From an uncultured Bacilli bacterium (GTDB lineage: Bacteria > Bacillota_I > Bacilli_A > RF39 > UBA660): DNA of 64,000 bases. The stretch lies in the NCBI GenBank assembly GCA_934098745.1, contig CAKOPG010000001.1, forward strand, positions 70,571 to 134,570, given 5' to 3'. The notes under the pieces are model-generated. The model was not told the origin of the DNA, did not search any database, and worked only from the letters and a program-made list of their open reading frames with translations. The first letter of the stretch is position 1, and each line of letters begins with the position of its first letter. Shown piece after piece: positions 8,866 through 17,379 of the stretch. The position numbers and the translations under genes are program-made.

Positions 8866-9238
8866 ATTGATAAAACAGTTATTACGTTTTGGAGTAGTTG
8901 GAGGAATAGCTTTTTTAATAGATTACTTACTTTTGTATGTTTTAACAGAATACATAAATATTCCAGTAATGTTTTCTTCAGTAATTTCTTTTTCAGTATC
9001 GGTTATATTTAATTATATTTTAAGTACTAAATGGGTTTTTGATACGAAGAAGAAACAAGGAATAAAAGAATTTATTATATTTATAGTACTTAGTTTGATA
9101 GGTTTAGGAATAAATCAGATAATTATGTATCTTGGTATAAATAAAATTAATATATATTATATGATAGTTAAATTATTTGCAACGGTTATAGTAATGATAT
9201 ATAACTTTATAACAAGGAAGCTTTTTTTAGAGAAATAG
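8858..9238 (+). CDS. GtrA family membrane protein
   Basis: 126 residues, four membrane segments, with the family's opening QLLRFGVVGGIAFLIDYLLL and central SVIFNYILSTKWVF. GtrA-like proteins are thought to flip undecaprenyl-phosphate-linked sugars. The start overlaps the end of the GT2 gene, which points to translational coupling. Substrate sugar unknown. Confidence 0.92.
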   Translation: MNKLIKQLLRFGVVGGIAFLIDYLLLYVLTEYINIPVMFSSVISFSVSVIFNYILSTKWVFDTKKKQGIKEFIIFIVLSLIGLGINQIIMYLGINKINIYYMIVKLFATVIVMIYNFITRKLFLEK

Positions 9239-9294
9239 ATGACTTTTTATTGAGATGAGTAAGAAAGTATATGTTAAAGGAGTAGTGAACTATA

Positions 9295-9912
9295 ATGACG
9301 ACGGTATATTTGATTAGGCATTCAAAACCGGGAAAGTGTAGTATATTGTTTAAATATTCAAGTTTACAGATAAAAAATGAAAAGAGAAAACTAACAAGAG
9401 AAGGCAAAATGATGGCTCAAAAGTTTTTTAACAATAAAGAATTTGCTTGTATCGATGAAATTTATTCTTCAAATTATCTTAGAGCATATCAAACAGCAAA
9501 TATATTATCCAAAAGACTAAAATTAAAAGTCAATGTTGTACAAGCTTTTGGAGAGAGAAAGATTGGTATAAAATCATGGGATGAATATCCGAATGATTTT
9601 GAACTCCACCAATTTAAAGATAATGACTATAAATTAAAAGATGGGGAGTCTTTAAATGAAGTTAGAAAAAGAGAATTAGTAGCTTTAAATAGTATTTTAA
9701 ATAAATCAAAGGCAAATAACATTGCTATAGTTTTTCACTCAACAGCTATGATGACGTTGTTAAAGACTTGGTGTGATATAAGAAATGATTCAAATTATTA
9801 TTTTAAAGACAAAGTATTTTTTAATGGTAAATGGAATTATTGTGAAACATTTAAGTTAGAATTTGATAATGAAAATAAATTGATTAATATTGAGAATATA
9901 AAACTTAATTAG
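9295..9912 (+). CDS. Histidine phosphatase superfamily protein
   Basis: 205 residues. The catalytic N-terminal motif reads VYLIRHSKPG (RHS in place of the commoner RHG). The second block, YSSNYLRAYQTANIL, carries the Arg of the phosphate pocket, and the late His is in FHSTAMM. Relatives dephosphorylate small metabolites (phosphoglycerate-mutase-like or SixA-like); the substrate cannot be told. RBS AAAGGAG. The following gene begins 12 bases downstream. Confidence 0.88.
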   Translation: MTTVYLIRHSKPGKCSILFKYSSLQIKNEKRKLTREGKMMAQKFFNNKEFACIDEIYSSNYLRAYQTANILSKRLKLKVNVVQAFGERKIGIKSWDEYPNDFELHQFKDNDYKLKDGESLNEVRKRELVALNSILNKSKANNIAIVFHSTAMMTLLKTWCDIRNDSNYYFKDKVFFNGKWNYCETFKLEFDNENKLINIENIKLN

Positions 9913-9924
9913 GAGATGAATTAG

Positions 9925-10491
9925 ATGAGTAAATATGTAAAAGTAATGTATGGAACAACGAGTGGAGCAAAAAGTGATTTTAAATATAAGATAGGCGAAG
10001 TTAATGTAAGTGAACATTGGAATCCGGATGCTAAAAATGGAAAAGATTTTGGAGGGTTTAATTATTGCAGTGAAGACTGTATATTAAGATGGCTTCATCG
10101 GGGAGATACAATTTATGATGTTGAAATTCCAGAAGATGCGGAAAACATTAGGTTAGATGGAGCAACAACAATATATAGAAGTAATAAAATAATTGTAAAA
10201 AATCCGCGAAAAGTAGATGATGATTTAGCATTTCATTTTTATAAGATATCGAATATTCCTGAAAAAGCATATTATAAGGCATTAGGTGTGGTTAGTATTA
10301 TGAATTATAAGAAAACTGCTTATGCCATATTAAGTGATAAAGTAAATAAAGATAATATCAATGAGGTTTTAGAGGAATGGAATGATTTTATTTTACATGG
10401 CGGTAAAGATGATAGAAAAGATATTAATAGTCTTATAAAAGAAATTGAAAGCTGTTTATATGAGATTAAATCAACAAATAAGCAAGTATAG
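9925..10491 (+). CDS. Protein of unknown function with a GGFNYCSEDC block
   Basis: 188 residues, soluble, not recognised with confidence. The N-terminal half (KYVKVMYGTTSGAK, GFNYCSEDCILRWL, DTIYDVEIPED, then a short strand RSNKIIVKNP) has the shape of the small 'Gly-Phe-x-x-Cys' domain seen in phage and mobile-element proteins such as DUF7666; that likeness is weak. The C-terminal half is helical. RBS AGGAGATG. It is followed by a decayed gene that may have been its partner. Confidence 0.6.
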   Translation: MSKYVKVMYGTTSGAKSDFKYKIGEVNVSEHWNPDAKNGKDFGGFNYCSEDCILRWLHRGDTIYDVEIPEDAENIRLDGATTIYRSNKIIVKNPRKVDDDLAFHFYKISNIPEKAYYKALGVVSIMNYKKTAYAILSDKVNKDNINEVLEEWNDFILHGGKDDRKDINSLIKEIESCLYEIKSTNKQV

Positions 10492-10562
10492 TAAAATAAA
10501 AGCAATCTAAAGTTATTTTAAAGATAGAAAAATATAATAAAGTTAAACATTTGAAGGTATTT

Positions 10563-11153
10563 ATGGAAAACTATACGGCTGATTTAAAGATGATTGTGGA
10601 TAACTTTTCTTATTATGAGTTTATTGATCTATTAAAAAAATAGATAGTGAAGTTATTAATGGTAATATACATTTTGATTCTGAATTTATATATTATTTTT
10701 ATCAAGTAATAAGTATGGTTAATGATTTCAGGTAAGCTTGGTACACTTGGACATATTATTTAAAAAATGATAAAAATGTTGATGAATATAATTATGATAT
10801 GATGTTTGATATATTACATGAATTAACACATGTATATCAATTAATAAGAACAGAACAAACTAATAATTCAATTGATAAGTTAGTATGATTATCAAAAAGA
10901 TAATATATTAGTTAAAAACGGATGAAAGACGCAATAAATGGTGGTAATAATGGGCGAATCCACGAATGTCATTTGAAAAATTAATATTTGATATACGAAA
11001 ACTGTATGAAAGATATTCAAATGAAAAAGTTCTCCGAGTATTAGATGAGGTAGAAAAACTGTGATAGTTATTATAATATATATTTAAAAACATTATATCA
11101 TTTTGATGGTAAAAATATTGTATTAAATAATAATTTACCAAGAAGAATTTGAG
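10563..11153 (+). pseudogene. Decayed gene with a zinc-protease-like HELTH motif
   Basis: An ATG with GAAGG upstream opens a frame (MENYTADLKMIV...) that hits TAG after 26 codons. Coding-like sequence then continues in other frames: FDILHELTHVYQLIRT with HExxH at 10817-10831, then PRMSFEKLIFDIRKLYERY, then LYHFDGKNIVLNNNLP. Several TAA, TAG and TGA stops and frameshifts separate these pieces. The HExxH suggests a former metallopeptidase or ImmA/IrrE-like domain, but the family is not certain. It may be a relic of a small mobile cassette. Confidence 0.55.
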
Positions 11154-11175
11154 GTATCGAAACTTATATTATAAA

Positions 11176-11215
11176 TTAAAAAAAGTGGAACAAATTTGTG
11201 GCCACTTTTTAGTTT
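11176..11215. terminator. Bidirectional terminator between the pseudogene and the minus-strand gene
   Basis: AAAAAGTGG / CCACTTTTT inverted repeat with A-run on one side and T-run on the other; it overlaps the stop codon of the minus-strand gene. Confidence 0.75.
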
Positions 11216-12819
11216 ATGTTTTCTTTTTTTAGATTTAGAGAAAAGGCTATAATAATGGGAAGCATTAAGGTAAAGGAAAACATGTATCTTTCTGATGATG
11301 CTAAGGGAGCAGCTACCATCATACTTAACCATACAGATAATATAGGAATGTATGTTATTAGGTAGGCCGATTTCTTTTTATAGATTATTACTAACATAGA
11401 AATGATAGTGAGCCAGAAACAGATGCCACCACTTAGGAAAGTTGTATATTCATGATAAAAGTTTTCTAATTTATTTTGAATGTTTGTGGGTAGTAAGTTA
11501 TCACAATAAATATCATATTCATCTTTTTGTCTTCCTACAAAACCATCTGTTTGACCAGTTTGGGTATCATAATACATATTTTTACCAGAGGTCAAATTAG
11601 AAATAGTCCAATATCCTTCGGTTTGAAGGGCATAACTTTCGACATAAGTATCAAAATTTTTAACAAGAATGGTAGTCCAATGTTTTAAAAAACGTAATTT
11701 GTTTGCTTCGAGATATTCTCTGTTAAAGTTAGAATGCCATTTAATTGCATCAACGGTTTGAGGATTATAAGAAGCTTTAATTTCTTCAATAGTTAATAGA
11801 TTGTTTATAAAGTCTTTTTCTTGTTCGGTTAATGAACCATCAGTGTATACGGTAGCTGATATTTGTTGAAGAGGAATCGCCATACTTTCTTGAAAATAAT
11901 GTTTTACATGATAACGCATAGATGTAATTTTATTAACACTATAATTAAGTAAGATAGGTATTAAGAAGATTATTATAAAGTATTTATTTAGATATTTATG
12001 GTAATAGATAATTATTGCCAGAGTAGAGAGAATATATATAATAAAAGCATTACTACGTATGAAATAAAGAGAAGTACTTAAGAATATATATAGAAATACA
12101 TATTTTTTGTTTTGGAGTATTTTACCTTTGGTTTCAACAAGTTTAATTAGTAATAAGAATATATATATTAAGATGGTAGCAAATAAGACATCTTTAACAG
12201 CAAATAGAGAATAGGTAGCATAGATAGGAATGAAGGTGTAGATAATAATTAGGGAGAAGATAAGATATTTATTTAGGTTTCTTTTAGCTAGAAAACAAAT
12301 AGTATAAGAGAGAGTAAAGATTATAAAGCACATTTGTAGAAAACTAAAGATGGCCCATCCAGCAATGGAACTTCCTAAAATATTATAGCCTAGTTTAACA
12401 ATAAAGAAATTAAGAAGATAGCTATGGACTATAGGGTGCTGGGTAGAAGCAGCTCCAGGAGCTGATAATTGATAGTAGGTATCATAATCGCCACCACCAG
12501 GAAATACGGTTATGTAACAAATAAGCCATATTAAGAACATAGAGATGGAAGATATAATAAATATCTTTTTAATTTGTTTATCATTATAATTTTGATGAGA
12601 GATATTTATTAGACTTAATTTTTTAATAAGATATTTAAGAGGAAAGTAATAAATAAATGACAATAATATAATTATAATAAGTAAGATAAAGAAGTTTATA
12701 TTATTTAGAAATTTAATTTTATTAGGGTTAGTTTTTATTAGATATTCAAAGGTAGTAACTATTCCTAAGAGAATAGATGTTATAATTATACTTAGATTAT
12801 TTTTTAGATTTTTTTTCAT
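11209..12819 (-). CDS. Large multi-pass membrane protein, GT-C/DUF6020-like
   Basis: 536 residues from ATG 12819; an upstream in-frame start would place the likely -10 box (TATAAT near 12845) inside the gene, so the shorter start is preferred. About ten membrane segments. The first large loop has TVFPGGGDYDTYYQ and HPIVHSYLLNFF, the kind of acidic and His loop motif found in lipid-sugar-dependent GT-C enzymes and in the DUF6020 family of gut Firmicutes. A second extracellular domain (about 300-440) lies between helices. Likely a glycosyltransferase acting on a surface polymer, but the reaction is not known. Confidence 0.65.
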   Translation of the reverse strand: MKKNLKNNLSIIITSILLGIVTTFEYLIKTNPNKIKFLNNINFFILLIIIILLSFIYYFPLKYLIKKLSLINISHQNYNDKQIKKIFIISSISMFLIWLICYITVFPGGGDYDTYYQLSAPGAASTQHPIVHSYLLNFFIVKLGYNILGSSIAGWAIFSFLQMCFIIFTLSYTICFLAKRNLNKYLIFSLIIIYTFIPIYATYSLFAVKDVLFATILIYIFLLLIKLVETKGKILQNKKYVFLYIFLSTSLYFIRSNAFIIYILSTLAIIIYYHKYLNKYFIIIFLIPILLNYSVNKITSMRYHVKHYFQESMAIPLQQISATVYTDGSLTEQEKDFINNLLTIEEIKASYNPQTVDAIKWHSNFNREYLEANKLRFLKHWTTILVKNFDTYVESYALQTEGYWTISNLTSGKNMYYDTQTGQTDGFVGRQKDEYDIYCDNLLPTNIQNKLENFYHEYTTFLSGGICFWLTIISMLVIIYKKKSAYLITYIPILSVWLSMMVAAPLASSERYMFSFTLMLPIIIAFSLNLKKENIN

Positions 12820-12869
12820 ATATATCACTCTTTCTTCTAATATTATAACATGTATATAGAGCAAATAAA

Positions 12870-12899
12870 GAAAAAATAGCTAAATAATTAGCTATTTAT
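12870..12899 (-). terminator. Terminator of the DUF378 gene
   Basis: On the minus strand: AAATAGCTAA / TTAGCTATTT followed by TTTC, beginning at the stop codon of the DUF378 gene. Confidence 0.7.
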
Positions 12900-13089
12900 C
12901 TAAATCTTTGGTAAGAATACCAATATTAATAAGTCCTGATACCATTACTAGTACGTAGACGATACGGGTAATTAGGGAACCATCTCCAAGTAGGTATTCA
13001 ACTAGATTAAAATTGAATAATCCTACTAATCCCCAATTGATACAACCAATGATACTTAAGACTAAAGTGGTTTTAAATAATGTATTCAT
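12892..13089 (-). CDS. DUF378 family small membrane protein
   Basis: 65 residues with two membrane segments. It matches DUF378 in length and in the block IIGCINWGLVGLFNFNLVEYL, found in many Firmicutes, function unknown. Start chosen at ATG 13089 because AAGGAGGAAATT precedes it exactly; longer in-frame starts upstream lack an RBS. Confidence 0.88.
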   Translation of the reverse strand: MNTLFKTTLVLSIIGCINWGLVGLFNFNLVEYLLGDGSLITRIVYVLVMVSGLINIGILTKDLDK

Positions 13090-13198
13090 AATTTCCTCCT
13101 TGATAATTTTATTTTTCCCAAAAATTATATAATTATTCATCATATTAAGAAATTAGAGCCATATAATTTACCATAAGATAAAAAGAATGAGGTGAAGA

Positions 13199-14317
13199 GT
13201 GAAGAAAATATTTTTATGTTTTGTTTTAATATGTTTAATTTTGACAGGATGTGGTAAGAAGGATGAGAAAACAGTATTAAAAGAATTTGGAGATAAAGTA
13301 AATAAAGCTAATTCATACTATTTAGCAGGTAATATGGAACTAGTTAATAATGAAGATGTTTATACTTATAATATAGCAGTATCTTATGAAAAAGAAGATC
13401 ATTATAAGATAGAACTTACTAATGTAATAAATGATCATAAACAAGTAATACTTAGAAATGAAGAAGGAGTATATGTAGTAACACCATCACTTAATAAAAG
13501 TTTTAAATTTCAAAGTGATTGGCCATATAATAATTCACAAGTATATTTACTATCTAGTTTATTAGATGATATTACAAATGATGAAGAGCGTTTATTTGAA
13601 AAAACTGATGAAGGTTATATCTTTACTTCAACAGTTAATTATCCAAATAATGAGAAGTTGGTTAATCAGAAAGTAGTTTTTGGGGATGATTATTTACCGA
13701 AGAAAGTATCTGTTATGGATAAAGATGGTAATGTTCAAATTAAGATGGAGTTTAGTAAGATAGATTTAAAGACACAATTTAATGAGACATATTTTAATTT
13801 AGATTCAATACTAGATACGAAGAATATTGAAACTAGAAAAGATGATAATAAAGTAACAAATAATAGTAGTAATAATAACAATAATAATGTTAATGAAAAT
13901 AATAATCAGAATAAGACTAATGAGGCACAGGAACCATCTGATAATAATAAGAAGGAAGAAACTAAGACTACAGCTACAATAGAGGATATTATATATCCAA
14001 TGTATTTACCAGCTAATACTTATTTAACTAATCAAGAGAGAGTAAGTACAGATGATGGTGAGAGATTAATTTTAACTTTTACTGGGGATAGTTCCTTTAT
14101 CTTAGTAGAAGAGACTGCTAAATATAGTGATGCACCAGAGATTATTCCGACTTATGGTGATGTAGAATTAATTGGAGCATCTTTGGCGGTTATTAATGAT
14201 AATTCAGCTAATTGGTTTGATAGTGGAATTGAATACTATGTAGTAAGTGATGTAATGAGTACAGAAGAACTTTTACAAGTAGTAAAATCAATAAGTGTTT
14301 TACCAGTTAGTAAATAA
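13199..14317 (+). CDS. Lipoprotein with LolA/GerS-like domain and Asn-rich linker
   Basis: 372 residues from GTG 13199 (RBS GAGGTG). Lipoprotein signal ending LTGC (Cys18). Residues ~30-200 look like the LolA-like half-barrel seen in B. subtilis YdcC and clostridial GerS (strands such as SYYLAGNMELVN, DVYTYNIAVSYEKED). Then comes a low-complexity linker rich in Asn (about 220-260). The C-terminal domain (MYLPANTYLTNQERV ... YYVVSDVMSTEELLQVVKSI) resembles the sigma-factor-regulatory RseB/MucB-type or DUF4367-like domains. Anchored outside the cell; role unknown. A terminator follows. Confidence 0.75.
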   Translation: MKKIFLCFVLICLILTGCGKKDEKTVLKEFGDKVNKANSYYLAGNMELVNNEDVYTYNIAVSYEKEDHYKIELTNVINDHKQVILRNEEGVYVVTPSLNKSFKFQSDWPYNNSQVYLLSSLLDDITNDEERLFEKTDEGYIFTSTVNYPNNEKLVNQKVVFGDDYLPKKVSVMDKDGNVQIKMEFSKIDLKTQFNETYFNLDSILDTKNIETRKDDNKVTNNSSNNNNNNVNENNNQNKTNEAQEPSDNNKKEETKTTATIEDIIYPMYLPANTYLTNQERVSTDDGERLILTFTGDSSFILVEETAKYSDAPEIIPTYGDVELIGASLAVINDNSANWFDSGIEYYVVSDVMSTEELLQVVKSISVLPVSK

Positions 14318-14323
14318 TATATA

Positions 14324-14352
14324 TGGGAATAGTTGAGATAACTATTTCTTTT
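14324..14352 (+). terminator. Rho-independent terminator
   Basis: GGAATAGTT-gaga-TAACTATTTC stem followed by a T-run, 7 bases after the lipoprotein stop codon. Confidence 0.8.
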
Positions 14353-14403
14353 TTATGAGTAATAATTTAATAAAAATAGCATATATTTAGTTAGGAGGTG
14401 GCT

Positions 14404-14935
14404 ATGAACGAAGTAAATAATATGGCAACTTCAAGTGGAACGTATGATAGTATTCCAACTTCTCTTACTTCAAATACTTCTGTGGTAAATCTTGTCGATG
14501 GACTTACTTTGACAATGGATGCAGATAAAAAGACGTGGGTGAGTGGATATCTTACATATACGATAACACTTGATAATACAACAGATAAAGCATATTTAAA
14601 GCCAATTATTAAGGATGAGATAGATACTAGTAAGATTGAGTTTGTAACGGGTAGTGTAAAAATTAATGGGGTAGAAGCTACAGAGGGACAACATAGTTAT
14701 GATGATAGTACACATACATTGACAGTTAATTTGGATGATGTAGCACAATCTTCGACAACTATTGTTACATTCTCTGTCAAAAAAAAAATATAACAAGTTT
14801 TTCTATTTAAAAAATATGGCTACATTATTAAGTGAGGGATATAATATAGTTAGTAATGTTGTAGTAGTAATTAGTCCGATAAATAAATATTCAAATGATA
14901 ACTGTGGTTGTGATGTCCCTTATTGGAGAATTTAG
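14404..14935 (+). pseudogene. DUF11-type repeat domain protein, frameshifted at a run of ten A
   Basis: From ATG 14404 (AGGAGG six bases before; a GTG at 14398 is too close) the frame gives a beta-rich domain: LTMDADKKTWVSGYLTYTITLDN, then FVTGSVKINGVEA. This is characteristic of DUF11/TIGR01451 repeats of surface proteins. It stops at 14793 just after ten consecutive A (14779-14788). Removing one A restores a frame to TAG 14933-14935 that adds NMATLLSEGYNIVSNVVVVI and a Cys-containing tail. The protein has no signal peptide or anchor and begins mid-repeat, so it looks like a fragment of a larger surface protein. Confidence 0.65.
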
Positions 14936-14938
14936 TAT

Positions 14939-14967
14939 TTGACAATTTATAAAAAGAATGATATTAT
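14939..14967 (+). promoter_or_regulatory. Promoter of the aspS2-gatCAB operon
   Basis: TTGACA, 17-base spacer, TATTAT. RNA should start near 14975, at the 5' edge of the T-box leader. Confidence 0.85.
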
Positions 14968-14974
14968 TTAGTAA

Positions 14975-15235
14975 ATGTAGGGAATAGGAGAAGTAGCAAT
15001 AATAAAATAATACAGTGAGTTAGAAGTAGTGAGAACTAATAAAATTGATTATTGTGAATAACACCTAGGAGCAGGTTAGCTGAAATAAGGAGTAAGTTAA
15101 TTCGGAAGACAAACCGTTATCAGATTGTTAGGCTTGATGGAGCTAAAAGAGTGATTATAATGAAAGTTATAATAATGTAGGTGGTACCGCGGATACACAG
15201 TGTTCGTCCTATTTGGGATGAATACTGTTTTTTCA
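14975..15235 (+). ncRNA. T-box leader, specifier AAC (Asn), upstream of aspS2-gatCAB
   Basis: The T-box core AGGTGGTACCGCGGA lies at 15179-15193. Stem I is intact. TAGG (14985-14988) pairs CCTA (15064-15067), and GCAATAAT (14996-15003) pairs ATTATTGT (15048-15055). Between them are the S-turn AGTA (14992-14995) facing GAA (15056-15058), then T and the specifier AAC (15060-15062) followed by A. A distal CAGTGAG...AGTAGTGAGA region matches the AG-bulge and apical loop. Stem III is ATTATAA/TTATAAT (15155-15174). The terminator ACAGT-TTCGTCC / GGGATGAA-ACTGT plus T-run (15197-15233) competes with the antiterminator. Uncharged tRNA(Asn) should therefore turn on the operon. Confidence 0.92.
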
Positions 15236-15275
15236 TATTAAAGTATTTATCCTTAGAAAGAAAGGAGTATAAAAT

Positions 15276-17009
15276 ATGAAGACAATTTATAGGGACCACT
15301 TATGTGGTATGATTAGTGAAAAAGAAATAGGAAGAGAGATTAGAATTTCGGGATTTGTCAGTAATATTAGAGATCATGGAGGAATATTGTTTCTAGATAT
15401 TAGAGATGAATCGGGGGTTATGCAAGTAGTTAGTATGGATGATAAGATACTTATGGATATTAATAAGGAGAGCAGTGTAACAGTAACGGGGATAATAAGA
15501 GAAAGAGATATAGATGATTATAATGATAAAATAAGTACAGGAAGAATAGAATTACTTATATCTAAAATAGAATGTTTAAATAAGGTAAGAAAAACTTTAC
15601 CTTTTGAAATAATTACTTCTCATGAATTATCAACTGATATTAGATTTAAGTATCGTTATTTAGATTTAAGAAACAAAAAAATTCATGATTTAATAGTAAA
15701 TAGAACAAAGGTAATTAAGTATTTAAGAGATATGATGAGTAGAGATGATTTTTTAGAAATAACAACGCCAATAATTACTTCTAGTTCTCCCGAAGGCGCA
15801 AGAGATTTTATAATTCCATCAAGAAAATTTTATGGGAAATTTTATGCTTTGCCACAAGCACCGCAAGTATTTAAACAGTTATTAATGGCTTCAGGGTTTG
15901 AAAAATATTTTCAAATAGCGCCTTGTTTTAGAGATGAAGATGCAAGGGTAGATAGGTTATATGGGGAATTTTATCAATTAGATTTAGAGATGGCTTATGT
16001 TACTGAAGAAGATGTTTTAAAGGTTGGTAAAAAGATATTTCGTAATATTTTTAAAAAGTTTGTAGGTTGGAAGAAAATAGAATTTCCAGAAATTACTTAT
16101 AGAGAAAGTATTAGTAAATATGGGACGGATAAACCTGATTTGAGAATTCCATATATTATTCAAGATGTAAGTAAGGTATTTGATACGACAACTTTTAAAC
16201 CTTTTAGAGGAGTAGAAGTAAAGGCTATTGTTGTCCCTTCTATATATAATAAAAGTAATAGTTGGTATAATGAACTTCAAGAGTATGCTAAGAGTATTGG
16301 TTTACCGGGTATAGGTTATTTTAAGGTAATGGATGATATGTCTTTTAATGGACCAATAGATAAATTTTTAACAGATAAAGAGAGAAAAGACTTAATAGAG
16401 ATAGCTGGTCTTAAGAAGAAGGATGTAATATTTTTTATTGCAGATAAAGATAAGGCTTTAAAATATGCTTCTTTAGTTAGAATAGAGTTAGGAAGAAAAA
16501 TGGGATATTTGGATACTAAGGAATATAAATTTTGTATTGTAAAGAATTTTCCAATGTATGAATATGATATTGAGACTGATAAATATAAATTTTGTCATAA
16601 CCCTTTTTCAATGCCTAAATGTAGGATTGATGATATGACTATGGAGAATATTGATAAGATAGAAGCATATCAATATGACTTTGTATGTAATGGAATAGAG
16701 ATGGCTAGTGGGGCAGTTAGATGTCATAAGATAGAGATGATGAAGAAAGTATTTTCTTTGATTGGATATGGAGAAGATAAAATACGCGATAAGTTTGGGG
16801 CTTTGTATGAGGCATTTTGTTATGGAACACCACCACATGCTGGAATGGCTATCGGAATTGAGAGAATGTTAATGCTTATAAATGATACGAGTAGTATTAG
16901 AGAAGTCGTGGCATTTCCACTTAATGCATCGGGAATTGATATGATGATGCAGACACCAGATACTATAACGGAAGAACAACTTAGAGAAACACATATAAAA
17001 ATAAGATAA
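15276..17009 (+). CDS. aspS: Aspartyl-tRNA synthetase, probably non-discriminating (AspRS2)
   Basis: 577 residues, a full class II bacterial AspRS: N-terminal OB-fold, catalytic motifs 1-3 (FRDEDARVDRLYGEFYQLD; GIERM near the end) and the inserted GAD domain. In the anticodon-binding domain it reads NIRDHGG, with His34 at the position where non-discriminating enzymes carry His and discriminating ones Leu. With the AAC T-box and gatCAB downstream, its likely job is to charge tRNA(Asn) with Asp for amidation. Identity to the second copy (44625-46364) is clear but partial, so the pair is old. RBS GAAAGGAG. Confidence 0.92.
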   Translation: MKTIYRDHLCGMISEKEIGREIRISGFVSNIRDHGGILFLDIRDESGVMQVVSMDDKILMDINKESSVTVTGIIRERDIDDYNDKISTGRIELLISKIECLNKVRKTLPFEIITSHELSTDIRFKYRYLDLRNKKIHDLIVNRTKVIKYLRDMMSRDDFLEITTPIITSSSPEGARDFIIPSRKFYGKFYALPQAPQVFKQLLMASGFEKYFQIAPCFRDEDARVDRLYGEFYQLDLEMAYVTEEDVLKVGKKIFRNIFKKFVGWKKIEFPEITYRESISKYGTDKPDLRIPYIIQDVSKVFDTTTFKPFRGVEVKAIVVPSIYNKSNSWYNELQEYAKSIGLPGIGYFKVMDDMSFNGPIDKFLTDKERKDLIEIAGLKKKDVIFFIADKDKALKYASLVRIELGRKMGYLDTKEYKFCIVKNFPMYEYDIETDKYKFCHNPFSMPKCRIDDMTMENIDKIEAYQYDFVCNGIEMASGAVRCHKIEMMKKVFSLIGYGEDKIRDKFGALYEAFCYGTPPHAGMAIGIERMLMLINDTSSIREVVAFPLNASGIDMMMQTPDTITEEQLRETHIKIR

Positions 17010-17069
17010 AAGTATTAAATAATTGGTAGAAATATGTTATACTAAAGTGTATATGAAAGAGGGATAATT

Positions 17070-17357
17070 ATGGATAAAGAAACTTTAAAGATGTTAGCTT
17101 CAAAACTTATGTTTACGATGAATGAAGAGGAATATGATACTTTATCAGAGGAATTTAAGGTTATTTTAAAGCAAATGGATTTAATAGGAAAAATTAAAGA
17201 TATTAAGGATGTTTCACCAATGATATATCCATTTGAATTAGAGGGAGTTACATTAAGAGAAGATGTAGTTATAGATGAATTACCAATAGAGGAGATATTA
17301 CTTAATAGTGGTAGTAATTTATATAATCAAGTAAAGTTACCAAAGGTAGTAGAATAA
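17070..17357 (+). CDS. gatC: Asp-tRNA(Asn)/Glu-tRNA(Gln) amidotransferase subunit C
   Basis: 95 residues, the usual size of GatC. It has the N-terminal helix ending in KLMFTMNEEE, the VSPMIYPFELEGVTLREDVV stretch that winds between GatA and GatB, and the C-terminal LYNQVKLPKVVE. It stabilises the heterotrimer. It lies 60 bases after aspS2; a weak internal -10 (TATACT near 17038) is possible. Followed by gatA and gatB. Confidence 0.92.
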   Translation: MDKETLKMLASKLMFTMNEEEYDTLSEEFKVILKQMDLIGKIKDIKDVSPMIYPFELEGVTLREDVVIDELPIEEILLNSGSNLYNQVKLPKVVE

Positions 17358-17379
17358 CTAGTATAAGTGGGTGATAGGA

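Noticed and set aside
15100..15110. GAC at about 15108-15110 (in GGAAGACAAACC) as specifier codon of the aspS2 T-box
   Set aside because: It lies outside stem I. The S-turn, the flanking pairings and the GAA-N-codon-A spacing place the specifier at AAC 15060-15062.
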